A DNA stretch of 64,000 nt from Cryptomeria japonica (Eukaryota > Streptophyta > Pinopsida > Cupressales > Cupressaceae), in the NCBI RefSeq assembly GCF_030272615.1, contig NC_081408.1, positions 338,304,793-338,368,792 on the forward strand, read 5' to 3'. This document shows positions 36,047 to 47,752 of the stretch, piece by piece (position 1 is the first letter of the stretch; each line of letters starts with the position of its first letter). The notes under the pieces were generated by a model. That model was not told where the DNA came from, searched no databases, and worked only from the letters and a program-made list of their open reading frames with translations. A program made the translations under genes and the position numbers.

Positions 36047-37108
36047 TGTTACAAGGTTGTTCAGAATGATCCATTTATGTGTTGTCATTGATGTCAACAT
36101 GCTTTGGTTGTCATTAGTGACTGATTGGTATAAGTGATGTTAAATTCTTTGTGTAGTTGTGTTGAGTGATTTTACTGACATATCTTCTTTGTTGCATATC
36201 TATCATTGTAGTTTGGATATGTTATTAAGATATGCTTGAAGATGTTATATTATGGATTTAGTGCTCCGAATTATTGTGACAAGGAATTTGTTTTTACCAG
36301 TATGTTTGACAGTTTTTCCATATGAAATGCATGCCCCACATATCTCCATGTTATGGTTTCCAGCATTGCGGTTTTGGAGTTAAGTTGTTAATCTCCTTAG
36401 CTTCACTCTACTCAGTTGCCACATGTTCTTGGGCTTCAAAAGCATGATTTTCAATTTTGATTGTGTTTTACTCTAGGTTTAGTTGACCTCGAGCATTTAC
36501 ACTTCATATTGTTGCTCCAATGATTATGGACTATTAGATAACGTGTTTGATGGTTATTTTGGTCTTGATTAAGATGTGTTGTGGTCCACTTTACATTATT
36601 TTATACCACAGAATGTTTAGCTCCAACCTAATTTGAATTAAATATGGTTAAGTTTCTTAGCCAATCTTGGGAGACTTTGCATATGAGAAGATGATATATA
36701 TAGTGATACTTGAGTATTATATATAGAGGGACATGTGTGTGTGTGTGAGAGAAAGAAACTGAAATGTGATGAAGGTGTATGTAAGAGGATCTATCTTCCT
36801 AATTGTTTTATGGTTGATATTGAGTTGGTGAAAAGTGTTGAGTAAAGTGAGGTTTCATGTGTTAGCTATTGGAAGCAGTGAGCCAAAGGTATCTACAAAT
36901 CTTGTAATTGTAGAAGTGCATTTATGGTGGATTCTTTCTCTTTTATTCTTCTTGATCGTGGTAGTGATCCTTTCTTTGTAAAAATCACCTTAACTAGTGT
37001 CACCGTAATATGTGTTCACATATTGAGAATAGCTTCTTTGTGGTTTTTCCATGTAAAATTTGGTGTCTCATTATGTATGAATTGTCTTGTGCATTAGTAT
37101 ATTCAACA
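36047..37108 (+). repeat. C1 3' LTR, full length
   Basis: 1,062 bp from TGTTACAAGG to ATTCAACA. It retains the middle section missing in the 5' LTR, including a short GT repeat at about 36737-36748. Confidence 0.9.
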
Positions 37109-37113
37109 GTTGG

Positions 37114-38195
37114 CACTTGTCATACCACTTATACTTGATATTCTTGTGAAGCAGATGTTGGAATGGATGATGCTTATCTCTAGTTGTGCTATGAATCTGT
37201 TGATTGTTTGGAGCTTTTCTTATAATGACCTTAGTTGACTAGTGTTCTTAGAGGGAGACACTTCTAAAATTGATCTGACTTTGGTTGGATCTACTTCAAT
37301 GCCTTGTTATGAAACTATGTATCCTAGGAGCTTCCCTAAGGTTACTCTGAAGATACTTTACTTATGATTTAATCTGACTTAGTACTTTTCCAAATGTTCA
37401 AAGACCATTGCTAGAATATTTAAATGATCTTCCGTTATAACGGATTTTCCTAAAAGGTCATCAACATAGTCTTACATGGTAATGTGCATGATGTCGTGAA
37501 ATATCATGGTCATAGCTCTTTGATATGTGGCACATGCATTCTTTAATCCAAAGGGCATGACATTACAACAAAAAGTACCCTAACGACATGTAAAAGAAGT
37601 CTTGTGTTGATCTTCAGGTTCTATTTTGATTTGATTGTATCCAGAGAATCCATCCATAAGTGACAAAATTGTGTGCCCAATTGTGAGATCCACAATTAAT
37701 CTATATTTAGTATTGGAAAATTATCTTTAGGACAAGCCTTATTTATATCCCTAAAATTTGTACATGTCCTTATACTATCATCTAGTTTGCCAATAGGTAC
37801 AAGATTGGAAATCCATTCAAGGTAGTCAATTGTTCTAATGAATCCAACATCCAATAACTTTTTAAGTTTGACTTTAACTAATAATGCCACCTCTAGATGT
37901 ATCTTTCACAACTCACATTTGACTGATTTAGCGCTTGGTGTTATTGTCAAATGATGCATAACCAATTCGGGATCTAATCCAAGCATATTTGTATACGACA
38001 ATGCAAAATTTATCTATCTCTTTGAAAACCTTGTGAAATTGGGTCTCTCTATTTCTATCAATCATAGCAAGGAAGATGTTATGCAGTTCTTCTTTAGTCC
38101 CAAAGTTTATTTTTATGGTCTCTGTAACCAACATACATGATTTCTCTTGATGTGACATTATGGGGAGGGTGTCAAACTAATGCAAGACCATTTGG
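37114..38195 (-). pseudogene. T2 pre-RT linker and reverse transcriptase
   Basis: Minus strand. 38158-37928 is the linker (ETIKINFGTKEELHNIFLA...). RT core: VKLKKLLDVGFIRTIDYLEWISNLVPIG, then RTCTNFRDINKACPKDNFP (37890-37700), LLSLMDGFSGYNQIKIEP type strand (first catalytic Asp), MPFGLKNACATYQRAM (about 37555-37508) and YVDD at 37457-37468, directly preceded by a TAG. It continues GYIVS and EVDPTKV. It joins the RNase H at 24093 once C1 is removed. Many stops. Confidence 0.82.
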
Positions 38196-39052
38196 TGTTG
38201 TAAGGGAAATCCTAAATCACCCAAACATATTTCTTTTTGTTTAGTTTTCTTTTAATGTTTTTGTAGTTCTGGATACCCTTTTGGACGAATAAGAGATTCC
38301 AACTCTCAGAATTGACAAGCTTCTTTTTCTAGCTGATTGCCAAAAATAGCAGGTTTTTATTTAAAGGCGGATGGAGCCCAAAATTTGTGGGAAGCTTAAA
38401 TAGGGAAAAATAAGAACTTTAGCCAAAGAATCAAATTAAAATCATTAATGGTTTGAAAGTTATTCAAGTTTTAGTTTCCCAAAAAACTGAAAAAATTATT
38501 CCAAGTTATATTTGAGGCATTAAAAGGTGTCGAATGGGCCCGAAAGTGGCAGTTATCAGTAGAGTGGATTCTTAGCATATTCTACACTCAGAGAGATTTA
38601 TGATGCTTCAAACAGTTTGTAAATCTGATTCCCAGATCAAAAGTTATGGTTGTTGGAAGTTGGACAATTTTTTGGAAAGTTTCAATTTTTGAATCTAGCT
38701 GTATTTTCATATTTCAAATTTCATGTTTTGGCATTTTTCTGCCAATTGGTAATTTCTAAATTGTAATTTCATCTCCAAAATGATGGAAGGCTATTTAGGA
38801 CTCATTTGAGGAAACTTGAAATAGTTTTTGGAGTTGAGTTTTTGGAAGTTAGTTTCTGGGTTGGGAATTGTTTTGTAAGAGTTTTCAAAAAACTTTGTAA
38901 GTTGTAAAGTGTTGCAACCTATGAGGATTTATTCCTCTATATTTTAATTGCATGTATTGCAAATAGTTTGATTTCAAATAATAAAAATATAATCTTCTAT
39001 GTTTTATTGCAATTTGCTATGTTTTTCTATTTCTCGGGTTCTACCCTCATCA
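38196..39052 (+). repeat. G1 5' LTR (single copy)
   Basis: The end is well fixed: CTACCCTCATCA followed two bases later by the primer site. The start is inferred from TGTTGTAAGGG at 38196, where T2 coding sequence stops. About 857 bp, AT-rich, without coding frames. No partner LTR to confirm the start. Confidence 0.6.
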
Positions 39053-39054
39053 TG

Positions 39055-39066
39055 TGGTATCAGAGC
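39055..39066 (+). other. G1 primer binding site
   Basis: TGGTATCAGAGC, complement of initiator Met-tRNA 3' end, two bases after the LTR. Confidence 0.9.
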
Positions 39067-39148
39067 GGGTTGTTATTGAGTGTGTGACCAGATCGTTAGA
39101 CATGAGGAAGTTAACACCAAGACTTGTGATTGTAGCCTCATGTTCAAG

Positions 39149-40324
39149 ATGCCTCCAAGAGTGGTGCATGGTTTTAGAAATGCTCGTGCCAGAAATGTTG
39201 GTTATAGGAATGCTTTGGCGAACGAGGGTTTGAGAGCCCTCCAAAGACAAATTGATACATTGTAAGAAGAGATGAGAAAAGGATTTAATCCAAGGAGAGG
39301 AGAAAGTGATGATGAAAGAGAGGTTCAAGATTCATCCTCAAGTGAATCGAAAGAAGCAATAGATCAGGATCATGATCGATTGTTGAGGGCCATTTTTCAA
39401 ATTAGAAAGAGATCCAAAATTGAAGTTTCAAATTATTCTGGGAATCTAAACCCAAAAGAGCTTATTGATTGGATTAATGAGTTGGAGGAATATTTTGAAT
39501 ACAAGGAGAAAGAAGACCCACATTGGGTCAAGTTTGCAAAAAATGAAGCTGAAAGGTCATACAAATATCTGGTCAAAAGAGGTCTAGCTAGACAGAAATC
39601 AGAGAGGAAAGGGAAAGATCACCAAAGGGATCACATGGTTGATAAAATAAAGAAACAGTTCATTCCTATGGACTATGAATTGGATCTACTGAAGAAACTA
39701 CAAGGGTTGAAACAAGGAAGTAAATTTGTGAAGGAATATACAGAGGAATTTTATAAGATAATTATTAGAACAGGCCATGCAGAGGCTAATAACTACAAGG
39801 TTACCCGTTATATGAATGGGTTAAGGCCAAGTATTCAAGAGGAGTTGAGTTTGGTCAAAATGGCCAGTATTAAAGAAGCATATTAGTTTCCTTTGAAAGT
39901 AGAGGAAAAGTTGAATAAAAGAATTGAAGGCAAGCAAAAAGGGAAAGCCCAAGGTGGCAAAGGCGGCTGAAGATCCTTTGGGAGCCGAAATGAAGATCAA
40001 AAGGAAAATGATGAAGCGGGTACCAGCCGAAATCAGAAGGGTGATAATTTCTATCCCCCCCATGACCAAAATAATGGTGAACAATGAGGAAGAGGAAAAG
40101 GAAGGCCTCGACAAGGCTCTAGGAGAGGAGGTTTTAGAGGAACCTATTTCCAAAATGGTGAAGAAGGGCATAGAGCCTTTAAATGTCTGCAACACAAAGG
40201 GAGGATAGATAGAAGAAATTATGGCCATGCACGAGCTGCACATGCAAACAAACAAGCTCAGTCTAAACATTTTGATGATGTTGAAAGGGGAGAAGCCCTA
40301 GTTATCAAGAGAACACTAATGTGA
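39149..40324 (+). pseudogene. G1 gag
   Basis: One frame from ATG 39149 (MPPRVVHGFRNARARNV) to TGA 40322-40324. It has stops at 39263 (TAA), 39884 (TAG), 39968 (TGA) and about 40085 (TGA) and no frameshift. Capsid region: IEVSNYSGNLNPKELIDWINELEEYF (split by position about 39420-39500), YTEEFYKI, YMNGLRPSIQEELS. The C-terminal part is Gly/Arg-rich with a decayed zinc knuckle (QNGEEGHRAFKC at about 40150-40190; the first Cys pair is gone). Structural protein of the virus-like particle. Confidence 0.8.
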
Positions 40325-40364
40325 GATGAAAGAACTAGATCAGAGAAAGAGTTTGTTTTTTAGC

Positions 40365-40926
40365 ATATGTAAATATGAAAACAAGTGTTGTCATGTGATT
40401 ATTGATAGTGCGAGCACTGATAGTCCGATGTTTGAAGAATGGTTACAAAGTTGAAGCTAAAGAGGGAAAGACATCCATAGCCATATCGGATAGTATGGTT
40501 GTAGAATGACCATAAGGTTTTGGTCAATGAACAGTGTCTCATAAAATTCAAGATTGGCAGTTACTATGATGAGGTACTCTATGACATCATACCCATGGAT
40601 GCATGTAAAATGCTATTAGGAAGACCATGGCAGTTCCATAGGTGTGTTGTACATGATGGTCATGTGAATACCTATATCCTAACAAAGGATGGAGTTCACC
40701 ATAAGCCGAAGCCCTTGAAGGAGGTGGAAGACAAGGTATGTACTAATGTCTGAATATGTTTTGTTAATGGGAGAAGATTTTTGGAAGGGATGAAACGCAA
40801 ACCTATGTGTTTTGCTTTAATTTAGAGAGTGGATAAAGAAGATAGTGAAGAGGTGCTTGTAGAAGTTTCTGGTTTGTTGAATGAGTTTCAAGATATTGTG
40901 TCTGATAATGCACCTGAGGGTTTACC
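40365..40926 (+). pseudogene. G1 protease and start of RT linker
   Basis: CCHVIIDSASTDSPMFEEW gives the catalytic Asp at 40404-40406 but with DSA in place of DSG. After a frame change, 40520-40753 carries FKIGSYYDEVLYDIIPMD, LLGRPWQFHRCVVHDG and NTYILTKDGVHH, the C-terminal protease segment. RT linker follows, ending SDNAPEGLP at 40926, exactly where N1 begins. Confidence 0.8.
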
Positions 40927-42116
40927 TGTTAGGTCCAACAAAGAAAGCTAATGTACTGAGAGGGGAGGGGTGAATCAGTACTTCAAGAAATTTCTCCAAA
41001 AACAATCTTACTGACAAACATAAATTATAAACTGTTGATCTCATAATATAAAGCTAACACATAATTATAGAAATAATTTTCATACACATTTCACTCCATA
41101 ACACAAATATTTTGGTTACACAGAAACTCTTTGTTAAAGAGAAAAACTGCGGTGGGGATGACACCCACAACTTCACTACCAAAGTAATAAAGGTTGCTCG
41201 ATTAGAGCTACATGTTTAGATATGATAGCTTACCCTGTTAGGAGTATCAAGATCTTTAGATCTACCTTGCTAAAGGATTTTTACAACACTTATACAAAAT
41301 GTTGCACTTGGTTAAAGGCTTTACAATTTATAGACTTTGTTAGAGTCTTTTACCCTATTAAAGGTTTCTATTACAACTCAAATGATTCAATAAAATCTTT
41401 ACAAATATATGCAATTTTACATCTGAAATGTTATAGCAGATTCTATATGCTCAATATAAAATTACCTTGCTCATAGCATACCTCGGTAATTGATAAATCA
41501 ACTCGATAAACCCTTCTGTTTACTTTGTCCCTTAAACTGTTCTCTAAAGACTTTCTCGGTGACCTCTGAATATTTTTGTCAATCGTAGCAGTCACAACCT
41601 AATGCGTCCTCTTATGATTTTCCTTTTTAACTCTTCTATGACACATGTCTCTCTTTCTGATTCACAAATCATTCTGTATAAATAGATCTCTGGGACAGTG
41701 ATCTGTCCATGCTTCGATCTTACAAACAAGATTCATCGAATGAATAAACATAGAAATTATTTCATTGGATAAACTTCCTCAAAATCATACAAAATCTTGA
41801 AGTGCAAATTCCTATGTGATAATGGTTCTTTGTTCCTTGATTCTTGTAACACGTTTCCACTTATGTGTCCAGGTTCATTGAATCTGGTAACACATTTCTA
41901 CTCGGTTCAGATTACTCAATATAGCTTCTTTGTTGCTCGGTAGACATAGAACGTTACTCGGTAGATAGCTTGGTGTATACTTAACTCTGTGACTGCTTTC
42001 TTCTGTAACCAACTGCTTTAGTGCTTACCGACTGAATATTTCGGTAGTATTAACCGACTAGAGTATATAGGATGACTTTGGACATAAAACTAATGACAAC
42101 TTAGTAAATAATAACA
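40927..42116 (-). repeat. N1 3' LTR
   Basis: 1,190 bp; plus-orientation start TGTTAGGTCC, end AATAATAACA. Direct copy of 47753-48942. Confidence 0.93.
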
Positions 42117-42133
42117 ATCTCCCCTTTTGACAT
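42117..42133 (-). other. N1 polypurine tract
   Basis: Minus strand TGTCAAAAGGGGAGAT adjoining the 3' LTR, the same type as C1 (CAAAGGGGGAGAT) and C2. Confidence 0.8.
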
Positions 42134-42439
42134 TAGTTTGGTATGTTTGACAAAACTCCTTTCAAAGTCATAACTCAAAATCTATATACCTACAAAATTT
42201 GACTAAAATGACAGTATATACAATTGTCAATAAATAGTAACATACTCAAATATATACTCCCCTTATCAATATACTGTACATAACTTAATTTGCATGCTCC
42301 TGTGATCAATGCTCGGTATTCACTGCTCTGTGTTCTATGCTCCCCCTGTCAAATTCAACTGTACATTCAGATACTCTGTTCTGCTCGATACACTCCCTCT
42401 TATACTCGGTACACTCCCCATTTTTGACTAATATCAAAA

Positions 42440-45400
42440 CTAGTTACCATTAGGTGGAGGCAGCTGGTCAAAAATAGATTTATACTTTGTACTAGCGTCG
42501 ATGAGAGTAGTGGAGAGTGCATCCTTGACACTGTCCATTAGGGAATTGTGAGCTGTAATATCAGCTAACAGTGAAATCAAACCATCTAAAGTGCTTCCCT
42601 CTTGTTGAGTGGATAAGTGGGTAGCTCGGTTGATCTGCTCTTGGACTGATGATAAGTGGGGAATAAATAAGGTCTAAAGAGTCATGATATCCATCCTTAT
42701 TTTGTTCTCTTCATTCCAAAGTTCTAACTATTGACCAATAAGAGTTTACAACTTGGTATAGAAATTTTGAACAGAATTTGGCTTGGTGGTCAATTTATTG
42801 GAGAGATCGGTAATCTCTTTTTCAATGACTTCGGTCTTATGCTTGATATCCTTAATAAATAATGAGAATGTATAGATCTTCTGAAATAAATAAAGAGTAT
42901 GTTTGAGTTGAGGGGACAACTCAGCAATGAATCCAACAAGCTTGACTTTACCTATAGCAATTTCTTTTTGCACTTCTTCAATCATTTTGGCAATTAGCTC
43001 TTTGTCCTTCAACTTGCTAAGGTATTCTGATGCGTCTACTCCTGACACTTCTAATTTAGTGAGTAGTTCATCCAGTTGCATATGGATGGTAGCATCTTTA
43101 TTCACGGTAGCTTCAGGTAGCATGTCTGTCAATAATGCTTTAACCTTATGAAGTACTTGGTTCTTCTTCTGAATAGCCATTTGTCTTTCTTGTTCTGCTT
43201 TGGCTTTACATAGTTCTCTGAATTCAATTATTGCTTGCCCTTTAAGTTTTGAAATGTCAACATTTGGAAACACAATAGGCTTTGACAGATCTACCTTTAA
43301 ACTATGCTTCTTCACTTTCTTTTCTTTGGATGATGAGGCTTTCACCGGTTGAACGAGTAAAATGGCTTTGGAGGCTTGTTCATCCTCGGTAGGTTGCTCG
43401 GTAGAGGCAACACTTTTGTTGGTTCCCTTAGCCTCTGATGTTTTCTTTGGTGATTCCTTGCTTGGGGTCTCAGTGGCAACAGTTTCATTGCATGCAGGTG
43501 GTTGAGAAGTCTATTCCTCGGTGGCCTGAGAAGTAGATTCTCTTTTTGTAGACTGTTGATCCTCTTTGCCTTGATCAGTGTCCTGAGGTTTCTTGGTTGA
43601 AACTTGCTGAGTTACTGGAGGATAGGACTTGACTTGTTCCAAAATTGATTCACTTGATACCAGTTTGGCATAGGCATTTACTTCTATCATCTCTTGTTCC
43701 TGTGCCTCAGTGTCCATGACATCCTCATCTTGTTGAATAGTTGAAGCAGGATCTTGCTCGGTAATGTCAACTATTTCAACTTCACCTTGAGTTTCTTCAG
43801 TATGAATTCTGAAGATTTTTTGCCATTTTTCTTTGGTTTCCTTTTCGACTTCAAGATAAAGTCCATTCATCATTTTCAAGGCTCTATGCTTCACTTGAAA
43901 ATTTGTCTGGTAGTTTTTCAAATGATTTCTAATATCATCTACCGACATGTCTGGAAAGAGATGTACCAAAACTCTTTCTCTTATCTACTTCTCCGAGTCC
44001 ATAGCATATTTCCATCTATTTTCAATGTGAGAGTATAATGCATTTGGAAGAAAGTTACTTACTTCCAATGGAACTAATCGGAATTTGAGAAGTGTACATA
44101 CAACTGACTCTTCTATTTGCCTCTTTTCTTCTTCTGTCCAGGAGTCATATTTAACATACCTGAATGACCCGAATCCTCCATATTGTTTCAATTTGGCACA
44201 AAAGTTGTCAACACTGTGTACATCTTCCTTTGTGATTTTAACAATCTGAAATTTATTTTTGTCTTTAGATTCTATGTCACTTGACTCCTTATTCAAAATG
44301 AGTCTCCTGGTCGACTTTCTATAAGTCTTTGTAACTTTAGGCAATTCAACATTTTTCTGCCTCTTACCGGGTGACACTGTAGATGATCTAGTGTTAGGTC
44401 ATTTCACTGGTGGAGTCGGTGATACCTTAGGTGTATCTTGTTTCTTCCTTTTCAATATTTTTCCCTTTGGCAACTCGGTGCTTAGAGTGATGGCTGCTTC
44501 CTGAGCTTCAGATTCTTCCTCAATTGAAAGTTGATCATCTTTCCTACCTATTGGCTTAGTAGGTGTGGAGGTAGAACCTTCTCCAAATTTCTCAGTTAAG
44601 TCTTTTATCATTTTAGTGGCTTTTCTTGTAGCCTTCGGTAATACTATGCTCATTTTTACTTTTTCTTTTACCTCTTCATAAGTACCATATCTGATTTCGG
44701 TAGCAAGCCTAGGAAGTGTCAAAAAGGCATCTATCTGTTGTTGAGAAATATCAAGATCCATCTCATAACCCATGGATGGTAGAGATTGAGTTCTAGGATC
44801 TACTCCATTGATATAATAGTAGTCGATGTCCACTTCAAAACATATATCATCCTTATATTTTTCCACTAACTGAGGTGGGATTCTGTACCTATTATGCATA
44901 TTTTCTTGAAATTCGCTGAAGTAATCATCCATTATCTCATTGAAATTATCACCTAACTAATTGATAAAGTCATTTATTTGATGGGTGATTGGTCGGTGTA
45001 ACTCCCAAACTATGTTACCAACTAATGGGAAGAATTTCTAAAAATAGAAAAACATGCACACTAAGAGTGACCCAAACTTTAGTGTGTTTGTCGACTTATT
45101 CTTCTTAGGTTTCCTTATAGTGTTGAGATTTTCAAATAGGTTTTTCAACAACACTTCACATAGATCAATCTTCATACCTTTTTTCACAATCTTGTAGGCC
45201 AAATCTATAGCTGCACATGGTACACTGTTTTCTCTTGCCGGTTGAAAGAAACAATAACCGATGACTCTAATTGCAAACTTTAGCTTTGCATCTGTAACAT
45301 TATTCAATTTAAGACCTCTGCAATTAGACTCAACTCCGGTTAAAGTTATTAATTCCTTCTGTGAAATCATTTTCTATGCTCGGGCATGGTCGTATATAGG

Positions 45401-45814
45401 GTATCCAGTTATTATGTGAATGATCTCCTTGGTGATTTTGAATGGTTTCTCCTCTAACCACATAAAGTCATCATGAACTCTGCTCAAAACAAATTTAACC
45501 CATTGGGGTTTGAAAACTCGAGGGTAGGTTAGGGCTTTGGTCAATCCCTTGACTTTGATATGCTCATACTTGCTATCTACGTTTCCATCGGTGCATAACT
45601 CATCATACATGTCCTTGATCTCGGTATGCCCTAGCTCTTCAACATGACACTTAGTGTAGAATCTGACATCTTCAACCAATAGAACCCTATTCGGAATAAG
45701 ACAAAATGTAGTTTTCTCATTGGGTTCAGATGCAACTTTGGGAGGTAAGGTATACTTCAATGAGGGCTTCTCAATAGTCTCAACTACAACAGGTTTCTGT
45801 AACTTAGGAGTCAT
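42440..45814 (-). pseudogene. N1 ORF2: about 1,125-codon cargo protein
   Basis: From ATG 45814 to TAG 42440-42442 the minus strand stays in one frame with no frameshift. It is broken only by stops, including 45374, 45038, 44957, 43985 and 43511 (all TAG), 44399 (TGA) and a few more below 42748. N-terminal part: polar start, VRFYTKCHVEELG, FKPQWVKFVLSRVHDDF, then IIHIITGYPIYD and RVIGYCFFQPARENSVPCAAIDLAYKI, resembling the 'plant mobile-like' region of retroelement-linked plant proteins. Middle: Lys/Glu-rich, Thr/Pro-rich low complexity, with KFRLVPLEVSNFLPNALYSH. C-terminal part: acidic, then Lys/Leu/Glu coiled coil (43200-42750). No enzyme motif seen; function unknown. Confidence 0.7.
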
Positions 45815-46334
45815 TTCAAACTTGGATTTCTATTAACGAAAGATCTTAGGGTTTTAACTAACCAGAAAATGCTTTCAACTTAGTAAATATAATGCAGATG
45901 TTCACAACTAATATTGACCAGTTAACTGGCTTAAAAATGTGTTTCAGATTGTTGTATAAATACCTTGAAATTCGCTCAGGAGATGTTTGATCGCCTTTGA
46001 ATCACTTAGCTCTTCTCTTTGATAACTGGTAAGTGTAAAATGACCACGCGAAGAACTTTAAGTACACATTTTACCTTATCGGGCTTTGTGTAGTTACGTA
46101 AGAAAACATTAAATGCACTTGGTTCCACTAAACTGATTAACTTCCTTTTACACTTTTACCGACTAGACAGGCTTCCTGCACTTACTGACTTCTCTAGTAC
46201 TCCAAAAGACTAGATAGAATTTCAAACTTGCTAATGCATCTTAGCTATGCAGATTTTGAAATTAAGTATATGATAAAATAGGAACTATTAAGATCTAACC
46301 TTGAGAGAATGTAGTCCCTTCATACCTTTGCTGA
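45815..46334. other. N1 inter-ORF spacer
   Basis: About 520 bp between ORF1 and ORF2 of N1, AT-rich, no coding or regulatory motif recognised. It is where pol would be expected to start in a normal copia element. Confidence 0.5.
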
Positions 46335-47690
46335 TTAATTCAAAATAGATGCACCTAACTCGGTAGGTAAGGTTCTTTCTTCATTTTTTGACTCAATTTC
46401 CTTCTTTTTCCATATTTTCTATAGTTTGATTTTTATCTCTTCAGTATCTCCTCTAGGTTGATCTCTACAATCTTTAGCCAAGTGTCCAACTTTATGACAA
46501 TGAAAGCATGCCATTCTAGGATTTCTCCATGATCTTCGGTTGTTCATTCCAAACCTTATCATATAGTTGGCACTTATATGTCCATATCTTCCACAACATT
46601 CACACCATATTCTTGTATTATAATCCCATGGTACTACAGTATACTGTCGGTTAAGACATGTGTGAGTTTGGTAGCTTCTAGTATTTGCTCAGTTTGAAGA
46701 ACTCATATAGTTTTTTTGCTTAAACCAACACTTCTCAGTACTATGACCATATCTATTGCAGTTTTTGCAAAACCCCTTGAATTTTACCTTCTGAAAATTG
46801 CTAGCAGACTTTGTCCTACATTGTTTAGATGTGTGACCATACTTATTGCAATTGTAACAATAACTATCAGACCTAGTGACATTCGGTTGCTTACCTTTTC
46901 TAATTTGGCACATGTTGGTAGTATGTCCTTGTTTTCCACAGTAGTTGCAAATAGGCTTCTTTCCTTTGATGTTCTCCTTGTTTCCAGCTTTCTTTGATGA
47001 TTCCCCTCTCTCGGTGGTGTTGATCCCTTTCTTGGTAGAGTTTTTTTCTTTGTAACCAAGTCCTGCATCTTTGTTGGGTCTTCTTATATTTAGTTGCTCA
47101 TCCAACATCCTTGATGCTTCATAAATTTTCTTCAGTGTTTCTTTTCATTTCTTCTCTACTTCAAGTTCATTGGTCAATCTTGATAATTCAAGTTTCAATG
47201 CTTGATTCTCATTTTCTTTTAGATTTGCTTCATGATGTGCATAACCCAATTGATCAGAAAGATTATGTTGAATTCCAGTCATTCTTGTGATTTCATCATT
47301 CTTTTTAGACACTAATGCTTCTAGCTGTTGTTTTTCCCTTTCCATGTCTCTAATGTTATCCTCAGTTGTTCTTAATGCATCAATATTGTCAGTCAACTAT
47401 GTGCTGAAATGCTCATGTTCTATTTTCATTGCTTTCAATTGTTTAGTCGGTGCTTTGTTCTTTTCTTTCAGTTCTCCAATCATTTATTCAGTATCTTCTG
47501 ATATACTATTCTCAGATGATGTCTCAATTTGTTCCACCAACTCTTGTGAGCCCTGTAAATCATCAGACAACCTTCTTCTAACTTTCAGTGATCTTTGCAT
47601 TTGTCTTTGCATATCTGCAATCACTTTATTAGCATGATCCAATTCTTCTTGAAGATTCACAATTCTCCGAGATTGTTTGTAGCCTTCCAT
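46335..47690 (-). pseudogene. N1 ORF1: coiled coil plus five CCHC zinc knuckles
   Basis: One frame from ATG 47688-47690 (MEGYKQSRRI), the first Met after the primer site, to TAA 46335-46337, with stops at 47484, 47397, 47145, 46689 and one near the end, no frameshift. Residues 1-190 form a strong heptad coiled coil (NLQEELDHANKVIADMQRQM; DMEREKQQLEALVSKKNDEI). Then a Lys/Gly linker and five knuckles: CNYCGKQGHTTNMC, CYNCNKYGHTSKQC, CKNCNRYGHSTEKC, CECCGRYGHISANY (last Cys now Tyr) and CFHCHKVGHLAKDC. Likely an RNA-binding gag analogue. Plant copia gags usually have one or two knuckles. No protease follows. Confidence 0.75.
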
Positions 47691-47738
47691 TGATAAGATC
47701 TTTCTCTTTAGGTTGTTAAACCCTTTTCCAAGATTGAA

Positions 47739-47750
47739 GCTCTGATACCA
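47739..47750 (-). other. N1 primer binding site
   Basis: Minus strand TGGTATCAGAGC two bases from the 5' LTR: a perfect initiator Met-tRNA site. Confidence 0.92.
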
Positions 47751-47752
47751 AT

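Larger units (their letters stand above)
24099..37108 (+). mobile_element. C1: Ty1/copia retrotransposon (plus) with nested C2
   Basis: Terminal TG...CA LTRs (24099-24548 and 36047-37108) flanked by an identical GTTGG at 24094-24098 and 37109-37113. It has a Met-tRNA-type primer site, gag, protease relic, integrase, RT and RNase H in copia order, and a polypurine tract. C2 interrupts it between the pre-integrase domain and integrase core. Removing C2 leaves about 5.9 kb. The 5' LTR is about 600 bp shorter than the 3' LTR. Confidence 0.92.
21850..38195 (-). mobile_element. T2: Tat-lineage Ty3/gypsy element (minus), split by C1
   Basis: Minus-strand pol in two blocks: 38195-37114 (pre-RT linker and RT) and 24093-21850 (RNase H, second RNase H, integrase). 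Between them lies C1 with a GTTGG target-site duplication; when C1 is removed the pol order becomes continuous. Dual RNase H places it in the Tat lineage with T1. No gag, protease or LTR was found: the 5' side is cut at about 38195 where the G1 LTR begins, and the 3' boundary below 21850 is not resolved. An A/T-rich tract at 21690-21830 matches the post-integrase tract of T1. Confidence 0.8.

Noticed and set aside
39055-39066. tRNA gene remnants suggested by TGGTATCAGAGC (also at 47739 and 31946)
   Set aside because: Position directly after LTRs shows these are tRNA primer binding sites, not tRNA genes.
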